Shown here one piece after another: positions 9,119-17,139 of a stretch of DNA of 64,000 nt. Below the pieces are notes generated by a model, which saw only the letters and a list, made by a program, of their open reading frames with translations, ran no database searches and was not told the DNA's origin. Within the stretch, counting starts at the first letter, position 1; every line of letters begins with the position of its first letter. The DNA lies in assembly GCF_002847305.1 (NCBI RefSeq), contig NZ_CP025408.1, forward strand, positions 62,001 through 126,000, in the 5' to 3' direction. Made by a program: the position numbers and the translations under genes. The DNA comes from Paracoccus tegillarcae (lineage in GTDB: Bacteria; Pseudomonadota; Alphaproteobacteria; Rhodobacterales; Rhodobacteraceae).

Positions 9119-9251
9119 TCTGCTTTGGCAAACTGGCTCTACGACCTTGAACAATCTCGCATTGGCACGAGATTTCCCCTTGCACCCCCGTCCGCCCGCC
9201 CATATACGACGCTCCACGCGCCGAGCAGCGATGCTGCGCGAGACCTCCGGT

Positions 9252-9328
<77 letters not shown>

Positions 9329-9385
9329 TAAAATCAGACAGTTAGACAGAACGACAGACGCGAAAGACCGCACTGATTTCTGTTA

Positions 9386-9405
9386 GGGTAACGTTTGGGG
9401 TAACG
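9386..9405 (+). promoter_or_regulatory. Candidate integrase arm-type sites, left end
   Basis: Two direct copies, GGGTAACG at 9386-9393 and GGGGTAACG at 9397-9405, lie about 60 bp inside attL. The same word occurs again beside attR at 19638-19684. Paired short repeats flanking both cores at similar distance are how tyrosine integrases arrange arm sites. Confidence 0.6.
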
Positions 9406-9409
9406 AAAT

Positions 9410-9913
9410 TCAGATTTCGTTTTTCGCCCTCTTTGCCGCCACGCGCGCCCGCGCGGCGCAGGTGCTGCAACAGTATTTCGCCGCTGCCCGCCTCGGGTTC
9501 TCGATCATGGTGTCGCACCATTCGCAGGGTCGCGGATGGTGCTTTCGGATCGTCGCCTGCGCCCGGCACCATTGGCCACAGAACCGCTGATCCTTGGTGT
9601 TCGGGACATAGGGCTTACGGCAATGCTCACAGATACGGGCCAGCCTGAGCCGCCATTCCGCCCGGCCACCTTTCCGCTGGCACTGCACAGAACAATAGAC
9701 CGCCCGCCGGTCCTTGTGGATGGCGACAGGCCCGCCGCATTGCTTGCAGGGCGGTCGGGCGCGCTTGGCGTCCAGCCGGGCTTGCTTGTCCAGATCGTGA
9801 TAGGCCCGCATATAGCATTTCTGGGAGCACCATTGCCGCACCTCGGCATATGGGCCGCTCGGCAACTCCGTCCCGCAGCCCTTGCAGAAGGTCTTGAACA
9901 GCGCGTCGGTCAT
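9410..9913 (-). CDS. Cys-rich protein with four zinc-ribbon-like units (island, last gene)
   Basis: A 167-residue basic protein built from four successive Cys clusters, each with the form CxxC, about 15-20 residues, then CxxxC or CxxxxC. They begin CKGCG...WCSQKC (residues 9-33), CKQCG...YCSVQC (56-79), CEHCR...FCGQWC (94-116) and CEWCD...YCCSTC (128-154). Each could hold one zinc. The internal repetition suggests duplication of one finger. It overlaps the preceding gene by four bases (ATGA) and is the last gene before attL. I do not recognise a named family. Nucleic-acid binding is plausible from charge and fingers; a role in genome recognition for packaging would be speculation. Confidence 0.8.
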   Translation of the reverse strand: MTDALFKTFCKGCGTELPSGPYAEVRQWCSQKCYMRAYHDLDKQARLDAKRARPPCKQCGGPVAIHKDRRAVYCSVQCQRKGGRAEWRLRLARICEHCRKPYVPNTKDQRFCGQWCRAQATIRKHHPRPCEWCDTMIENPRRAAAKYCCSTCAARARVAAKRAKNEI

Positions 9914-10422
9914 TCGCGTCCGACCGCCATATCAAGCGCGGCGTCCTCGTCCGCACTCATAAGCCGCTCCAAGCTGGTATGGTGCGCGTCCCGGCACAGC
10001 TTGCCGCAAAACTTGCGGTGCCCCTCGGGCAGTGGCTTGCCGCAGCCACGCCTTGCACAGCGGTCCCTCTGAATCAGTGTGCCTGCCTCGATCAGCCATT
10101 CCGGCTGCCCTTCGTTCCACGGCGGCCTGTGTGCACCAAGGCGGTTGAACGTCGCGTCCAGCAAGTCGCGGGCCATGGCATCGGCATCGGACCAGCGCCA
10201 GCCCTCGCGGCACAGCTTGGCCCGGATCGCGTGGCGCAGCGGTCCTTCCAGATTAAACGGAACCGCGATGCGCCCGGCCTCGCGCTCGGTCCTGATGACC
10301 TGTGCCAGCCTGTCGACAAGCGCCCGATGCCGACCCTCGCCCAGCTTGCCGCGCATGGCATCACGTTCCCGGCGGCGCTCTTTCCGCAGCATCGCCTTTG
10401 CTTCCGGGGTCATGACCAGCAT
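9910..10422 (-). CDS. Unknown island protein with C-terminal zinc finger
   Basis: A 170-residue protein with a very basic N-terminus (EAKAMLRKERRRERDAMRGK), a helical middle (RIAVPFNLEGPLRHAIRAKLCREGWRWSDADAMARDLLDATFNRLG is spread over residues 51-95) and one C-terminal Cys cluster of the same design as its neighbour: CARRGCGKPLPEGHRKFC, GKLC, then RDAHH. It begins three bases after the portal stop and overlaps the next gene by four bases, so it belongs to the capsid operon. The shared finger suggests that it and the four-finger protein are related in origin. Function unknown. Confidence 0.75.
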   Translation of the reverse strand: MLVMTPEAKAMLRKERRRERDAMRGKLGEGRHRALVDRLAQVIRTEREAGRIAVPFNLEGPLRHAIRAKLCREGWRWSDADAMARDLLDATFNRLGAHRPPWNEGQPEWLIEAGTLIQRDRCARRGCGKPLPEGHRKFCGKLCRDAHHTSLERLMSADEDAALDMAVGRE

Positions 10423-10425
10423 GGC

Positions 10426-11502
10426 TCAATCCGCCCAGTCGATGAAGCTTTCCGCGTCCTTGATTGTGGCAAGGTCCAGCCCTGCCGCCTTGGCCTCGGC
10501 CAGCGCGCCCAGCATGGTTGCGAAGGCCCGCGCCTTGCCGCCAGCGTCAAACGCCTGCATCGGCCGCACCACGTCCAGTTTTACGGCCTGCCCGAATTTC
10601 TCGGTCGCTTCCTCGGCCATCAGCCCGGCAATGGGTTGCAGGACAAGCTGCGCCAGGTGCCGCTGTGCCTCTCTGACCAGCGGTCCCTGCGCATTCTGGG
10701 CGAACATGGCAGGCAAGATGCCATAGACGGCGAAGATCGCGCCCTTGGCCTCGCTCAGAAACTTGTCGGCCAGCGTCTTTTCCAGATCGGGCGAAAGCTG
10801 ATCCGGCGATTTGCCAATGTTCGGATGCATACCAGCCGCCGCCGCCTGGGCCACGCCCTCGATCACCAGAGAGGCCCCGCGACGGCCACGGAAGCCGCGC
10901 CGCAACTCGGCCATATCCTCGGTCGATCCCTCGGGAACGGGGACAATCAGGCTGCCCAGGGGCGCGTCCTTGAACACGTCGCGCAGGGCGGTTTCCACCT
11001 CATGCAGCAGTTGCGCCGATAGCTGCGCCCGCCGCAGCGGTGCCGTGCCGGTCCAGGGTGTCACGTTGTCGCTGCCAATGCGGAAGTGCAGCACCTCGGC
11101 TGCCAGCGCGTTCTCGGATCGCCCGCCGCCCGCCTCGGGGATGCCAAGGCGATACACGCGGGGAATGCCGTTGCGGGTGGACAAGTCCCAATCGACCGCC
11201 GGAATGAGCCGATCGCGGATCAGAAACACCGCCTCGCCGCGCAGCGCCAGCGCCCGCGCCGTCATCGCCAGAGTTCGCCGGTCCAGCAGATCGGTGCCGC
11301 TCACATCGGCCAGCGACAGGCCCGATTCCCAGAGGCTCACGCAGGTCTGCACCGCCGCCGTGACCTCGGCCAGCCCGGATGTGCCGCTGATCCAGTTTTC
11401 ACGGGCAGCCATGACGGCAGCGGTATAGCCGGGGGCCACAGCGCGGGTTTCCTGAGTAGCAACTTGCGACTGCGACCGCCGGAACAGATCCATGATGCCC
11501 AT
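10426..11502 (-). CDS. Phage portal protein (HK97 family)
   Basis: The portal is the dodecameric ring at one capsid vertex through which DNA is packaged and to which the connector and tail attach. About 358 residues, somewhat shorter than typical HK97 portals (around 400). Signature segments include RENWISGTSGLAEVTAAVQTC near the N-terminus, the wing/clip region with LIRDRLIPAVDW and EVLHFRIGS, PLRRAQLSAQLL, and the stem/crown helices GKSPDQLSPDLEKTLADKFLS with FAVYGILPAMF. The start at 11502 (MGIMDLFRRS) shares one base with the protease stop (TGATG), indicating translational coupling. In canonical HK97 modules the portal precedes the protease; here it follows. Confidence 0.9.
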   Translation of the reverse strand: MGIMDLFRRSQSQVATQETRAVAPGYTAAVMAARENWISGTSGLAEVTAAVQTCVSLWESGLSLADVSGTDLLDRRTLAMTARALALRGEAVFLIRDRLIPAVDWDLSTRNGIPRVYRLGIPEAGGGRSENALAAEVLHFRIGSDNVTPWTGTAPLRRAQLSAQLLHEVETALRDVFKDAPLGSLIVPVPEGSTEDMAELRRGFRGRRGASLVIEGVAQAAAAGMHPNIGKSPDQLSPDLEKTLADKFLSEAKGAIFAVYGILPAMFAQNAQGPLVREAQRHLAQLVLQPIAGLMAEEATEKFGQAVKLDVVRPMQAFDAGGKARAFATMLGALAEAKAAGLDLATIKDAESFIDWAD

Positions 11503-12056
11503 CAGAGCCTCCACCGATTGAGGGGATGAATAGCACCGCGATAGGGCTGGCGATCCTGATGCGTTTCCCATGCCCGCGCCTCGATTTGTGCAGAGGGATA
11601 GGCGGGCCGGGTCACGGCGCTGATCTCGAACAAAGCCGCCCGCGTGATCGTGCGCAACACGTCCGCGCCGCGCCGCTCGATCCGCTCGCCGTCAGACTGG
11701 ACGCGAAAGCCCGGCGACAGGCCACGGATCAGCCCGGACGCATGAGCCGCCAGAAAGTCCCGCGCCCAGCTTGTGCCCGCGTCAATCCGCGCCTCGATGC
11801 GCAGCGCGTCATCGGTATCGGTCAGGGTCAGGTTGCCCGCCGCCCGTGAGGCAAGCGGGCGATCATAGGAATGCGCGACCAGCAAGTGAACATCTTCGCC
11901 CGCCTCGATCCGATCCGCGAAGGCACGCGCGGCGATGACTTCACGTCGCCCCGGTGCCAGTTCGGTTTCCGCGCCATAGGGGAACGTCGCAGACAGGCGG
12001 GTTCCCCCGCCCTCGCTGCGCAGTTCAAGCGCGCCGATGGACGCCCCCCACAGCAT
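11502..12056 (-). CDS. HK97-family prohead protease
   Basis: About 184 residues. This serine protease matures the prohead by cutting the capsid delta domain and itself. Visible motifs are EVIAARAFADRIEAGEDVHLLVAHSYDRPLASR, holding the catalytic His (AHSYDRPL), then GLIRGLSPGFRV with the conserved Ser of the SPGF block, and ALFEISAVTRPAYPSAQI, the family's LxExSxVxxPAYP signature. The longer upstream frame is an overlap artefact inside the capsid gene. ATG 12056 overlaps the capsid stop by one base (TAATG). Presence of a protease with an intact SPGF/PAYP core argues the capsid is processed and functional. Confidence 0.92.
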   Translation of the reverse strand: MLWGASIGALELRSEGGGTRLSATFPYGAETELAPGRREVIAARAFADRIEAGEDVHLLVAHSYDRPLASRAAGNLTLTDTDDALRIEARIDAGTSWARDFLAAHASGLIRGLSPGFRVQSDGERIERRGADVLRTITRAALFEISAVTRPAYPSAQIEARAWETHQDRQPYRGAIHPLNRWRL

Positions 12057-13291
12057 TACGGTGCACCGATGCCGGTCAGGATGCGGGTTTGCAGGCCGCG
12101 CGCCACGGTCACATCCGCCGTCAGAAGGCCGGTCAGGCGCAGGCCACCGTTCTGCGCATCGGTGTAGGGATCGCGGATCATATCCACCCCTCCCCAGAGG
12201 CCCAGGAAAGCCGGGGGAACGCCGCCTGCCGATGTGGTCAGGATTGCCGTGCCTGCGTCCAACTGGTTCGCCAGGGCGATGTTGCCCGCCGGAATATGCT
12301 TCACAAGCCGGTCCCATTCGGAAACCGCCGTGCCCGCAATCAGCGTGTCGTCCAGTTCCGCCCAGATGGCCGGTTCAAAGGCCATGTTGACGCCCGATGC
12401 GGCGCTGATCGCATTGGCTTCCATGAAGGCTACCGCCTCGGCCCTGAAGGCCGCCCAGCTTGCCGCGGCGCCCACCGCCGTGCTGGTGATGCCATAGGTC
12501 GCTGCACCGGGGACGATGCCCAGAGGCTCGCCGCCCGCGCCGCTGCCCATCAGCACCGCGCGGTCCAGTTCGGCACCGATGGCCGCCGACATGTCGCGCC
12601 GCACGGCCTGTTCCAGTCCTTCACCAGCTTGTTTTAACGCCTTGCGGGTGATCCGCATATGTGCGCCAAGGGTGTGATCCGGGGCCAGTGCCCGCTCGGC
12701 AGTCTGGAACGGGTTCGGGCCGGGAACGTCTGCCCCCTCGGTCGCCGCCCAACCGGCAATAGCGCCTGCCGTGGCAACCGGCCATTCGACCGATCCTTGC
12801 GCGATGTTGATGGTCTGGACGCCCAGCTTGGCCGCGACCGATGCCGGGAACAGCCGGTCGATGATCGGGCGCGTCTGCACCGGGTTCGGCACGTCAGCCG
12901 ATACGGTGTTGCGCTGTTCCAGGGCTTCCAGCGGAACCGGGATACCGCGATAGCCGCCCGCGTTGCGCATTTCCTGCACGATCTCGGCAGTCTGCCCCGA
13001 CAGGGTGCGCCCCTCGTCCAGTGCCAGCACCACCTGCCGCAGCTCGAACCGGCCCATCATCTCGGCCCATTCCTGCGAGGAACGGGTTTCCAGATCGGCC
13101 CCGCCTTCGCGGCGCTCGGTATCTTCCGCGATCAGGGCGGCACGATACCGGGTTTCATTGGCACGATACTCCGCATCCATGCTTTCCATGTTGCGGGTTT
13201 CGTCATCGGTCGGCTTGTCCTTGCCCACCAGTTCGGCCAGTGCCTGCCGGATTTCCGACTGGCGACGGGCGATTTTCACAGAGTCCAGCAT
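12056..13291 (-). CDS. Major capsid protein (HK97 fold)
   Basis: About 411 residues in two parts. The first is an N-terminal helical delta/scaffold region (SEIRQALAELVGKDKPTDDE to about residue 105), which the adjacent protease would remove. The second is the HK97 shell domain from about RNTVSADVPNPVQTRPIIDRLFP. Shell signatures include VEWPVATAGAIAGWAATEGADVP, LGAHMRITRKALKQ, AAIGAELDRAVLMGSGAGGEPLGI and the C-terminal VDMIRDPYTDAQNGGLRLT. The start at 13291 (MLDSVKIARRQ) is chosen over an in-frame ATG at 13303 because a GAGG ribosome-binding site lies 6 bases before it. It follows the HNH gene closely. Owning a capsid is what separates cf-PICIs from PICIs that remodel the helper capsid. Confidence 0.95.
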   Translation of the reverse strand: MLDSVKIARRQSEIRQALAELVGKDKPTDDETRNMESMDAEYRANETRYRAALIAEDTERREGGADLETRSSQEWAEMMGRFELRQVVLALDEGRTLSGQTAEIVQEMRNAGGYRGIPVPLEALEQRNTVSADVPNPVQTRPIIDRLFPASVAAKLGVQTINIAQGSVEWPVATAGAIAGWAATEGADVPGPNPFQTAERALAPDHTLGAHMRITRKALKQAGEGLEQAVRRDMSAAIGAELDRAVLMGSGAGGEPLGIVPGAATYGITSTAVGAAASWAAFRAEAVAFMEANAISAASGVNMAFEPAIWAELDDTLIAGTAVSEWDRLVKHIPAGNIALANQLDAGTAILTTSAGGVPPAFLGLWGGVDMIRDPYTDAQNGGLRLTGLLTADVTVARGLQTRILTGIGAP

Positions 13292-13299
13292 GATATACC

Positions 13300-13635
13300 T
13301 CACATTGCCGGGTTGGGTTGTGTCGCCAGTTCGGCAACGGCTTTTCCCCAGGCTTCACGCTCGGGGGTGATGATCGGCGCGGGATGCCCGCATTCGATCC
13401 GGGTTTTTTTGGTGTGGCACCGGCTGCACCGCGTGGCGCAGTTGGTCGGGTCAAAGGCAAGTTCCGGGTTGCTGCGCACCGGCTTCACATGGTCGATTTC
13501 CAGCCGACCGCGCGCCGTGCCGCAATCGACACAGGCCCAGCCGTCGCGTTCCAGCACCGCTTGGCGCAGCACCTGCCAGCGCCGGGTTGACGTGACACGC
13601 TTGGAATGCCGCTGATATTCGCGCATCAGGCCCAT
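13300..13635 (-). CDS. HNH endonuclease of the packaging module
   Basis: A 111-residue HNH nuclease with two treble-clef cysteine pairs (CVDC and CSRC) framing the catalytic core LEIDHVKPV, then LAFDPTNCATRC and HTKKT, i.e. the H-N-H arrangement. Small HNH proteins encoded beside the large terminase are required for genome cutting in many cos-type phages, which fits its position directly after the terminase gene. The ATG at 13635 overlaps the terminase stop; a second in-frame ATG at 13626 is also possible. It ends just before the capsid gene. Confidence 0.93.
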   Translation of the reverse strand: MGLMREYQRHSKRVTSTRRWQVLRQAVLERDGWACVDCGTARGRLEIDHVKPVRSNPELAFDPTNCATRCSRCHTKKTRIECGHPAPIITPEREAWGKAVAELATQPNPAM

Positions 13636-15254
13636 GCCACCCTCGCTTTCCGCGTCGGTGCCGCTTTCATCCGTTGGCCTTGCGCCACTGCCAGCAGAGC
13701 CGCAGCCGCCGCGTCGATCCGGCCAAGGGACCGGGCTTTTGCCAACTTGGCGTTGTTCGCCGGGTCTAGCAGGACGATGGCATCAGAGAAGGCAGAGCGC
13801 AGCAGCAGGGACGGGGCCACCTTCACCTCGCCGTCAAACAGCGCCCGGCGGAACCGTTCAATATCTTCGCTGCCGTCTTTCCAACCAAACCCGCGCCACA
13901 AGAACGGGACACGGGCCAGACCGGCCTTTTCCATCGCCTCGATAAACTCGGCATGGCGGAAGCGGTCGCCCACGATGCAAGCGGGCTGGATGCCGTCAAG
14001 TTGTCGCACGATCTCGGCCAGCCATGGGCCGGGCGGCACGGTCGCATCGCCCATGACGGTCATTTCGCCGCGTTCCTGCATCTCGACATAGCGCCCCGCC
14101 ACGCCGTCAGCCGCGCCACGGTCGGCAAGCGAGGGGTTGCCGGGAAAGGTGCCCAGAGCCTCAAGCCTGCCAGTATCGGGCCAGTAGAACGCCGCCGCCG
14201 ACATGCTGCGACTGCCGCCCAGGTCAACGCCAAGGATGCACGGGCCATCACGCGGGGGAAGCTGATCGGGGTTCACTTCCGCCGACAGCCATTCGTCAAC
14301 CGTCACCAGAACCGAACGATCCTCGGTGCTGACACGCTCGTTCCGGTTCAGGTTGCGGAAACTTGACAGCGCCGATCCGCCGCGCGCAATCGCCCGCTTT
14401 GCCTGTGCCAGCAGCCATTCCGGTGTGGAGCCAATGCCTTCGGTCGCGCCGGGATTCGCTGCCAGCAGGCTTTCCAGATCGTCGGCAGGCAGCCCGAAAG
14501 CCGGGCGATGTTCCTGCACATAGGTGCCGGGCGGGGGTTCATCCAGCCATCGGGAAAAGGTGTTGGCGTCATCGGGTGCGCTTGTGCTGATGATCAGCGC
14601 CCGCCCGTCGCGCTTCCCAAGCCCCGACAGGATAGCGTTTTCCAAATTGTCGCCCTTCTCGCGTTCCCACGCTGCGCGTTCGTCCATCAGGGCCAGCGTT
14701 GGTGCGCCGCCCAGGATCGACTTGCCGTCAGCCGCAATACAGCGGGCCAGCCCGCCGCCATTGCCGCTGTATTCGACCTCTAGCTTGGAGCCGCGCCGGA
14801 TCAGGAATTGTTCCTTTTCATCCTCTGGCAGGCCCTCGATGAAGCCGACTAGAAACTGAAACGCCGTCTTGGCCTGATCGCGGTTGCGGGCGGCAAACAG
14901 GATTTCCCGTTTCGGCTGATCGTCCCACACGCCCTTGAGCGCGCCCAGAGCCAGCCCGGCAGACAGGGCCGTCTTGGCATTGCCTCGACCGATCGACAGG
15001 CAGGCCACCATCACGGCATTGCCCAGAGCGCCGCGCACGAACCGTCGCTGAAACTCGGCCAGCTTGAGCGGCTGCCCGGCCATTTTCCCCTCTGGAATTT
15101 TCAGGGTTTCCAGAAAGGCAATCGCCAGATCGGCAGGATTCGGGGTCGGAAGAGAGAGCGGAACACTCTGCGCCCGGTCCCCTGCCTGAGACGATTTCGG
15201 GGCATTGGGACCAGCGCCAGCCCGGCCCTTCGCCTTGGTCGCAGCCGCCGTCAT
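13626..15254 (-). CDS. Terminase large subunit
   Basis: The 542-residue motor and nuclease that pumps DNA into the prohead. The N-terminal ATPase has the variant Walker A CLSIGRGNAKTALSAG, Walker B TLALMDERAAWE and the coupling motif IISTSAPDD. The C-terminal RNase-H-like nuclease shows the metal-binding acids in LGVDLGGSRSMSA, VGDRFR and GRIDAAAAA. A basic Ala/Lys-rich N-terminal extension precedes the ATPase. The start overlaps the connector stop by four bases (ATGA). No small terminase was recognised nearby, so DNA recognition may depend on the HNH protein, on an unrecognised gene in the island, or on the helper. Confidence 0.93.
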   Translation of the reverse strand: MTAAATKAKGRAGAGPNAPKSSQAGDRAQSVPLSLPTPNPADLAIAFLETLKIPEGKMAGQPLKLAEFQRRFVRGALGNAVMVACLSIGRGNAKTALSAGLALGALKGVWDDQPKREILFAARNRDQAKTAFQFLVGFIEGLPEDEKEQFLIRRGSKLEVEYSGNGGGLARCIAADGKSILGGAPTLALMDERAAWEREKGDNLENAILSGLGKRDGRALIISTSAPDDANTFSRWLDEPPPGTYVQEHRPAFGLPADDLESLLAANPGATEGIGSTPEWLLAQAKRAIARGGSALSSFRNLNRNERVSTEDRSVLVTVDEWLSAEVNPDQLPPRDGPCILGVDLGGSRSMSAAAFYWPDTGRLEALGTFPGNPSLADRGAADGVAGRYVEMQERGEMTVMGDATVPPGPWLAEIVRQLDGIQPACIVGDRFRHAEFIEAMEKAGLARVPFLWRGFGWKDGSEDIERFRRALFDGEVKVAPSLLLRSAFSDAIVLLDPANNAKLAKARSLGRIDAAAAALLAVAQGQRMKAAPTRKARVAWA

Positions 15255-15805
15255 ACCGCAACCCGCCGATGCCGCGCGGCGATCCGCGCCGCTGCATTGG
15301 TCAGCCCCTGCGGTCCTTCCGTGTCGCCGCGCTGGTCATAGAACGCCGCCGCCTGATCGTTGATCGCAAGTTGCAGGTCAGCCGGGATGCTGGCGTGATC
15401 CGTGCCATAGCCCGCCGGATAGCTGATGCGCAGGTGCTGGCCCTGTCCCATGCTGGTCAGGCTGATGACGGGATAACGGTCGCCCTCGATCCACCAGCCC
15501 GCCGGGTGCGGTGTCACGTTGCCCGCCTCGTCTATCAGTTCTACAGTCAACGGATGGTCGGTCAGCCCCTCGGTCCAGATCGGGCCAATGGGCAGAGGAA
15601 TGCGGCAGCACCACGATCCAAGCGTGACGGTGATCCGCTGTGCCAGCAGGGCCAGCCCGCAATGTGCCTCGATCTCGCGCGCCGCTGCATCGGCCATCTG
15701 CGCAATCTGCCAATCGTCATCATCGAACATCACGCGGCAATGCGCTTTCACGTCGCCAAGCTCGAAAGGTGCTGCCGTGCTGATCTGGGTGCGTTCGGTG
15801 TTCAT
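15251..15805 (-). CDS. Head-tail connector protein (gp6/phiE125 gp8-like)
   Basis: About 184 residues with the family pattern: a helical N-terminus FELGDVKAHCRVMFDDDDWQIAQMADAAAREIEAHCGLALL, a beta-rich middle (ITVTLGSWCCRIPLP, DRYPVISL) and a C-terminal helix bundle with LRISYPAGYG and PADLQLAINDQAAAFYDQRG. These proteins form the adaptor ring under the portal. A longer frame starts at 15835, but it would begin upstream of the predicted transcription start, so ATG 15805 (MNTERTQIS) is used. It is the first gene of the packaging operon. Its possession means the island specifies its own neck surface for a borrowed tail. Confidence 0.87.
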   Translation of the reverse strand: MNTERTQISTAAPFELGDVKAHCRVMFDDDDWQIAQMADAAAREIEAHCGLALLAQRITVTLGSWCCRIPLPIGPIWTEGLTDHPLTVELIDEAGNVTPHPAGWWIEGDRYPVISLTSMGQGQHLRISYPAGYGTDHASIPADLQLAINDQAAAFYDQRGDTEGPQGLTNAAARIAARHRRVAV

Positions 15806-15830
15806 GGAAACTCGATTGCTGCGCACCGCA

Positions 15831-15866
15831 ATCATAGTTCATGCTTAACTATCTGATAAGATTATC
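15831..15866 (-). promoter_or_regulatory. Predicted sigma70-like promoter with overlapping inverted repeats
   Basis: On the minus strand TTATCA (complement of 15854-15859) and TATGAT (complement of 15831-15836) are separated by exactly 17 bases, a good promoter for the packaging operon. Two inverted repeats overlap it: ATAGTT-N7-AACTAT at 15834-15852, covering most of the -10 and spacer, and GATAA-GA-TTATC at 15855-15866, covering the -35. The segment is unusually AT-rich for this genome. The AlpA-like protein is an obvious candidate ligand, but this is inference. Confidence 0.55.
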
Positions 15867-15951
15867 AAACTATAACGTCAGCTAACACGCAGGGGATTAT
15901 CTGCTTTTGCGCAGCCCCGCGCCAAGCGGGTGCGCAGCATATAGGGGTATG

Positions 15952-15999
15952 GGGGTTGGAAGGAACAGGGGTTGGAAGGGGGTTGGAAGGGGGTTGGAA
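15952..15999 (+). repeat. Iteron-like repeats GGGGTTGGAA x4
   Basis: Four exact copies of GGGGTTGGAA begin at 15952, 15968, 15979 and 15990; the last three are in tandem with an 11-bp period. They lie 13 bp beyond the stop of the RepA-like ATPase gene and next to the AT-rich promoter segment. Tandem iterons beside an AT-rich stretch and a replication gene are the usual look of a replication origin, so this is a candidate ori for the excised island. A polypurine structural role is the alternative. Confidence 0.55.
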
Positions 16000-16011
16000 G
16001 CGGTCGGAACG

Positions 16012-17139
16012 TCATTCAACCGCTTCCAGAAATTGCCGCCGTTTCGATGGCGGGCCATCCTCGGCAAGCCTGATCTTGCCCGCCGCCAGCAAGGTTTCCA
16101 TGGCAGAACGAAAGGCCCGCTTATTCACGCCCTCGGCCTCGGGGTGATTTGAAAACACGGTTGGTGCATAGGTCTGCCCGCCACCAGTGTTCACCCGCCG
16201 CCCTTGCGCTGTCAGAAGGCCCAGCAGCTTGAGGAACACCCGCTCGGACCTTGCGCTTGCCGCCATGCGATCCAGCCCCGTTTCAGACTCATCCGCGACG
16301 AAAACGCCCGCGCGCCAAGTCATGCAGATTTCGCCGCCGGTCGTGGAATAGTTCGCCTTTTTGGTCGAAAGTATCCGGGCATCGGGATTCGCCTCGTATC
16401 CGTCCTGCATGACACGTTCCAGATACAGGCGGCTGCGCACCGAATTATTCCACGCCGTTGAACCGCTCGTCCCTGAACCGCTGTTTAGCCCGGAGAGCGA
16501 CGGATGCGCCAGCAGCAACACGGCGCAATCGTGGCGGATTGCCAGCCCGCGCAGGATGCCGACAAACTGCCGCGCCTGCGCCCTGTCATTCTCGTTGCCG
16601 GGGAACAGGTCCGCCAGCGTGTCCAGCACCACAAGCGCCGGGCGTTCTTCGTCGGTCCGCTTGTCGATCTCGGCAAACAACGCAGACGGGTGAAGCGCGC
16701 CGGTCTTGCCGTCTTGCATGGCAAGCAACGCATCCTCACCCGCAAGGCTGCGCATAGTCAGGCGGTCCAGATCATCGAACCGCAGGCCATCCGCCTGCAC
16801 TACGTCATTCAGGCGGCGGTGCAATTCCGCCGTGTCATCCTCGGCACTGATGAACAGCGCCCCGCCCGACGATACGGCCCGCCCCATCCATTTGCCGCCG
16901 GACGCAACGGCACAGGCCAGTTGCAGCGCCAACAGGCTTTTGCCGGTGCCGCCATCGCCGCCCAGCAAGGTCACGGTCCCGGACGGCACCAGATCGCGCA
17001 CCAGCCATTCCCGCGAAGGGACCGGCTTTCCCGCCAGATCGGACGCGGGGAAGAACCGCGACAAGCGCGGATCGGGATTTTCGGTGTAAGGATTGTCATA
17101 TTGTGCCGCCACGCGGTCGAGATTGGCAAATTCGTTCAT
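16012..17139 (-). CDS. RepA-like AAA ATPase / replicative helicase of the island
   Basis: About 375 residues of the RecA-fold AAA_25/RepA group, related to the hexameric RSF1010 RepA helicase. Walker A is LLGGDGGTGKSLLALQLA, Walker B is ALVVLDTLADLFPG, and an ALFISAEDDTAELHRRL segment follows the usual sensor position. The C-terminal part (KLLGLLTAQGRRVNTGGGQTY through the Arg-rich SKRRQFLEAVE) looks like a small winged-helix region. ATG 17139 (MNEFANLDR) overlaps the previous stop by four bases, so the longer frame is discarded. With the iteron-like repeats directly downstream, autonomous replication after excision is likely. No primase domain was recognised. Confidence 0.85.
   Translation of the reverse strand: MNEFANLDRVAAQYDNPYTENPDPRLSRFFPASDLAGKPVPSREWLVRDLVPSGTVTLLGGDGGTGKSLLALQLACAVASGGKWMGRAVSSGGALFISAEDDTAELHRRLNDVVQADGLRFDDLDRLTMRSLAGEDALLAMQDGKTGALHPSALFAEIDKRTDEERPALVVLDTLADLFPGNENDRAQARQFVGILRGLAIRHDCAVLLLAHPSLSGLNSGSGTSGSTAWNNSVRSRLYLERVMQDGYEANPDARILSTKKANYSTTGGEICMTWRAGVFVADESETGLDRMAASARSERVFLKLLGLLTAQGRRVNTGGGQTYAPTVFSNHPEAEGVNKRAFRSAMETLLAAGKIRLAEDGPPSKRRQFLEAVE

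Noticed and set aside
15952..15999. CRISPR-like array
   Set aside because: The repeat is 10 bp with almost no spacers and there are no cas genes; iteron or low-complexity repeat fits better. No CRISPR array was seen elsewhere.
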